Shown in pieces: positions 62,262 through 64,000 of a stretch of DNA of 64,000 nucleotides. This DNA is from Pelobacter sp. (GTDB lineage: Bacteria; Desulfobacterota; Desulfuromonadia; Geobacterales; Pseudopelobacteraceae). The stretch covers positions 1-64,000 of the forward strand of contig JAVBXN010000012.1 in the NCBI GenBank assembly GCA_030824515.1, written 5' to 3'. Positions within the stretch are counted from its first letter, which is position 1, and each line of letters opens with the position of its first letter. The translations under genes were made by a program, and so were the position numbers. Below the pieces are notes generated by a model. It saw only the letters and a list, made by a program, of their open reading frames with translations. It searched no databases and was not told the DNA's origin.

Positions 62262-63020
62262 TTACATCTTTTTCTTGCGATTAATCTCCGCTTCCGAAGC
62301 ACGCAGATAGGTCGCAAGCAGCAACGCGGGGGGCACAGCCTCTCCGCGGAGACAGGCTTCCAGCGCCAGAAAGGCTCCATTGGCTGCACGAGAAACATGA
62401 AACTGGAAGGGGGCGATCATGCCCCTGTCGGCGATGCGTTGCAGTATCACGTCAGAATAGCGCTGGGCGCCATCGCCGGCAAAGATCACCGGTTGATCGG
62501 TTGAGGAGAGGATCAGGTCAAGCAGGTCGGCCGGTGGCAGCACACAGTCTTTAATGATCGGAACCGGCGTGGGGGAGGAACAGCCATAAAGTCCGGAGTA
62601 GACTTCACTCTTGCGGGCATCCAGAACCGGGCAGACCGGATATGGCGAGAGTGAAAAGTTCATTGCCAGCAGGGCCAGCGACGAGTATCCGACGCAAGGC
62701 TTGCCGGTGGCCAGCGCCAGGCCCTGGATGGTCGCCAGTCCGCCCCGCACCCCGGTAAAGGAACCCGGGCCGATTGAAGCGGCAAACAGGTCAATTCCGG
62801 CGATCTCGACGCCGGCCAAAGTCATCAGCCGTTCGATCTCCGGCATCAGCCTGGCCGACAGCGTGCGGTCGGTACTGAAAACGGCTTCCGCCAGGACTCT
62901 GCTACCGCATGTGATCGCGGCGCTGGCCATGGAGGTGGAAGTATCGATAGCAAGTATCTTCAGGTCCGGGGCATTGTCGTTGATATCTGAATCAGGCCTG
63001 CCGGTTTGCACTGCTTTCAT
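62262..63020 (-). CDS. tsaB: tRNA threonylcarbamoyladenosine biosynthesis protein TsaB
   Basis: ILAIDTSTSMASAAI and GPGSFTGVRGGLATIQGLALATGKP are signature TsaB segments; it partners TsaD in making t6A37 in tRNAs. The ATG at 63020 has GGAGAG, giving 252 residues with a 20-residue leader before the usual start. It is the distal gene of the tsaB-permease pair. Confidence 0.9.
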   Translation of the reverse strand: MKAVQTGRPDSDINDNAPDLKILAIDTSTSMASAAITCGSRVLAEAVFSTDRTLSARLMPEIERLMTLAGVEIAGIDLFAASIGPGSFTGVRGGLATIQGLALATGKPCVGYSSLALLAMNFSLSPYPVCPVLDARKSEVYSGLYGCSSPTPVPIIKDCVLPPADLLDLILSSTDQPVIFAGDGAQRYSDVILQRIADRGMIAPFQFHVSRAANGAFLALEACLRGEAVPPALLLATYLRASEAEINRKKKM

Positions 63021-63062
63021 TATCTCTCCAGTCGTTATTTTATGATGTGCGGTCGTTGGTTC

Positions 63063-64000
63063 TCAAATCACTCCCTGTTCCTTTACTTCGGCCTTCAGCC
63101 AGGCATACAACACCGGAGCGGCCACCAGGCCGGCAATCCCGAAAGCCGATTCCAGGAGCAGCATGGCGCTCAGAAGTTCCCAAGCGGTGGCATGGACTTC
63201 GTTGCCGACGATCCTGGCATTCATGAAATATTCCGCCTTGTGTATCAGAACCAGAAAGACCAGCGAAGCAACACCGACCATGGGAGACACACCCAGGCTG
63301 ATCACCACGATGAAGGTATTGGAAACCAGGTTACCGACCACCGGAAGCATGCCGACAGCAAAAGTGAGCAATACCAGGATAGTTGCCATCGGCAGATGCA
63401 CCCCGAAGAGCGGCAGCAGCACCAGCAGGTATACTGCTGTAAATGTGGTGTTTAGCGAGGATATTTTAACCTGGGCCAGAACAACCTTGTCAAACGCAAT
63501 CACCAGCACACGCAGGCGACTCCGCAATGCCGCCGTGAGCGGCGGCAGTTCGTGATGTTCCCGGAAGTGATGAACCGCCGCCATCCCGCCGACGACCATT
63601 CCCAGCAGGATATGGGCGAACACCTTCAGACTGCCGAAACCGACTACCGATATCTTCTGGACATGCTCGCTCAGGATCTCGGCCAGCTGCTGACGCAGCC
63701 CTTCGATCGTCGTCGGCAGCACATCGGCTACCGACGGCGGCAGTGTCCGGCGCAGAGTCCCAAGTGTTTCCACAACAGTTGTCAGTAATGCGCCAATACC
63801 CTGACTGCTGCCGATAAAGTACCAGACCGCGGCCCCCACACCGGTCATACAGGTCATGACACAGAGCACAACCACTCCCAGGGCGACCTGGCGGGCAACC
63901 CGGTTCATATTTTTCGGCAGATGCCGTGACAGTTTGATCGTCAGCACATACACGGTGAGCCCGGCAAATACCGCCGGAACCAGGTGAAAACGCAGTACGA
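63063..64000 (-). CDS. AI-2E/PerM family membrane permease (5' partial)
   Basis: The frame continues off the right edge: VLRFHLVPAVFAGLTVYVLTIKL is read upstream of the apparent start at 63953. It has several membrane helices (about eight in the full family). The family has a broad, poorly defined transport role, including Na+/H+ exchange in some members. The C-terminal segment FAVGMLPVVGNLVSNTFIVVISLG is typical. Confidence 0.85.
   Translation of the reverse strand, partial: VLRFHLVPAVFAGLTVYVLTIKLSRHLPKNMNRVARQVALGVVVLCVMTCMTGVGAAVWYFIGSSQGIGALLTTVVETLGTLRRTLPPSVADVLPTTIEGLRQQLAEILSEHVQKISVVGFGSLKVFAHILLGMVVGGMAAVHHFREHHELPPLTAALRSRLRVLVIAFDKVVLAQVKISSLNTTFTAVYLLVLLPLFGVHLPMATILVLLTFAVGMLPVVGNLVSNTFIVVISLGVSPMVGVASLVFLVLIHKAEYFMNARIVGNEVHATAWELLSAMLLLESAFGIAGLVAAPVLYAWLKAEVKEQGVI

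Overview
The window looks like chromosome of a Geobacter-type delta-proteobacterium (Geobacterales / Desulfuromonadia). This is inferred from gene content and order, not from a search: a pheA-tyrA-aroA-cmk-ispH-rpsA-ihfB string, dnaE-accA, sucC-sucD, EAL-HDOD and FHA signalling proteins, cytoplasmic DMSO-reductase-family enzymes, and several -24/-12 (sigma-54) promoters.

Layout. (1) 1-5161: tail of an Fe-S protein, a small unknown protein, a MoaE-like protein, a DUF2064 transferase, a zinc-ribbon protein, trpE-trpG, and mog-moaC. (2) 5209-15967: a long minus-strand run encoding a PsrABC-like molybdo/tungsto-enzyme, a chemoreceptor, a radical SAM protein of the archaeal Tes (tetraether synthase) type and a second DMSO-reductase-family enzyme. 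The run leads into moaC and mog and faces a divergent HdrD-like Fe-S protein. (3) 16184-22024: small proteins, a soluble PAS-kinase-receiver hybrid, and a 1002-residue fusion of radical SAM, methyltransferase and DUF5714 domains.

Three of these transcription units (Psr-like operon, hybrid kinase, 1002-residue fusion) each have a sigma-54 promoter. Each also has the same 26-bp element, TGAYAM-N5-TTATCA-N3-TGAWAA or TGACAA, about 64-73 bases upstream. The element lies at exactly the same distance from the promoter in two of the three. This points to one enhancer-binding-protein regulon linking a cytoplasmic Mo/W respiratory or hydratase-like system, chemotaxis and two unusual radical SAM enzymes. 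It is the most promising candidate here for an undescribed system.

(4) 22150-27650: an AT-richer accessory region with DUF1697, methyltransferase and TIR-HEAT genes separated by hairpin-forming repeats (cassette-like), a membrane protein of unknown function, and a block of 20-bp-spaced palindromes. (5) 27689-42450: a 14.8-kb genomic island inserted in the 3' end of tRNA-Leu(UAA), bounded by a 22-bp direct repeat, with its integrase next to the tRNA. It carries a nuclease-methyltransferase fusion with HsdS but no HsdR, a DGQHR/deoxyribosyltransferase-like fusion, an HrgA-like protein, a CinA-like protein, a second tyrosine recombinase and a duplicated pair of small genes.

(6) 42541-64000: core genes. 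These are ihfB, rpsA, ispH, cmk, aroA, tyrA, pheA, an HD protein, EAL-HDOD, a PP-loop enzyme, an FHA protein, accA, dnaE, a PilZ protein, sucD, sucC, tsaB and an AI-2E-type permease cut by the window end. Many long reading frames antisense to the GC-rich core genes were treated as shadows.
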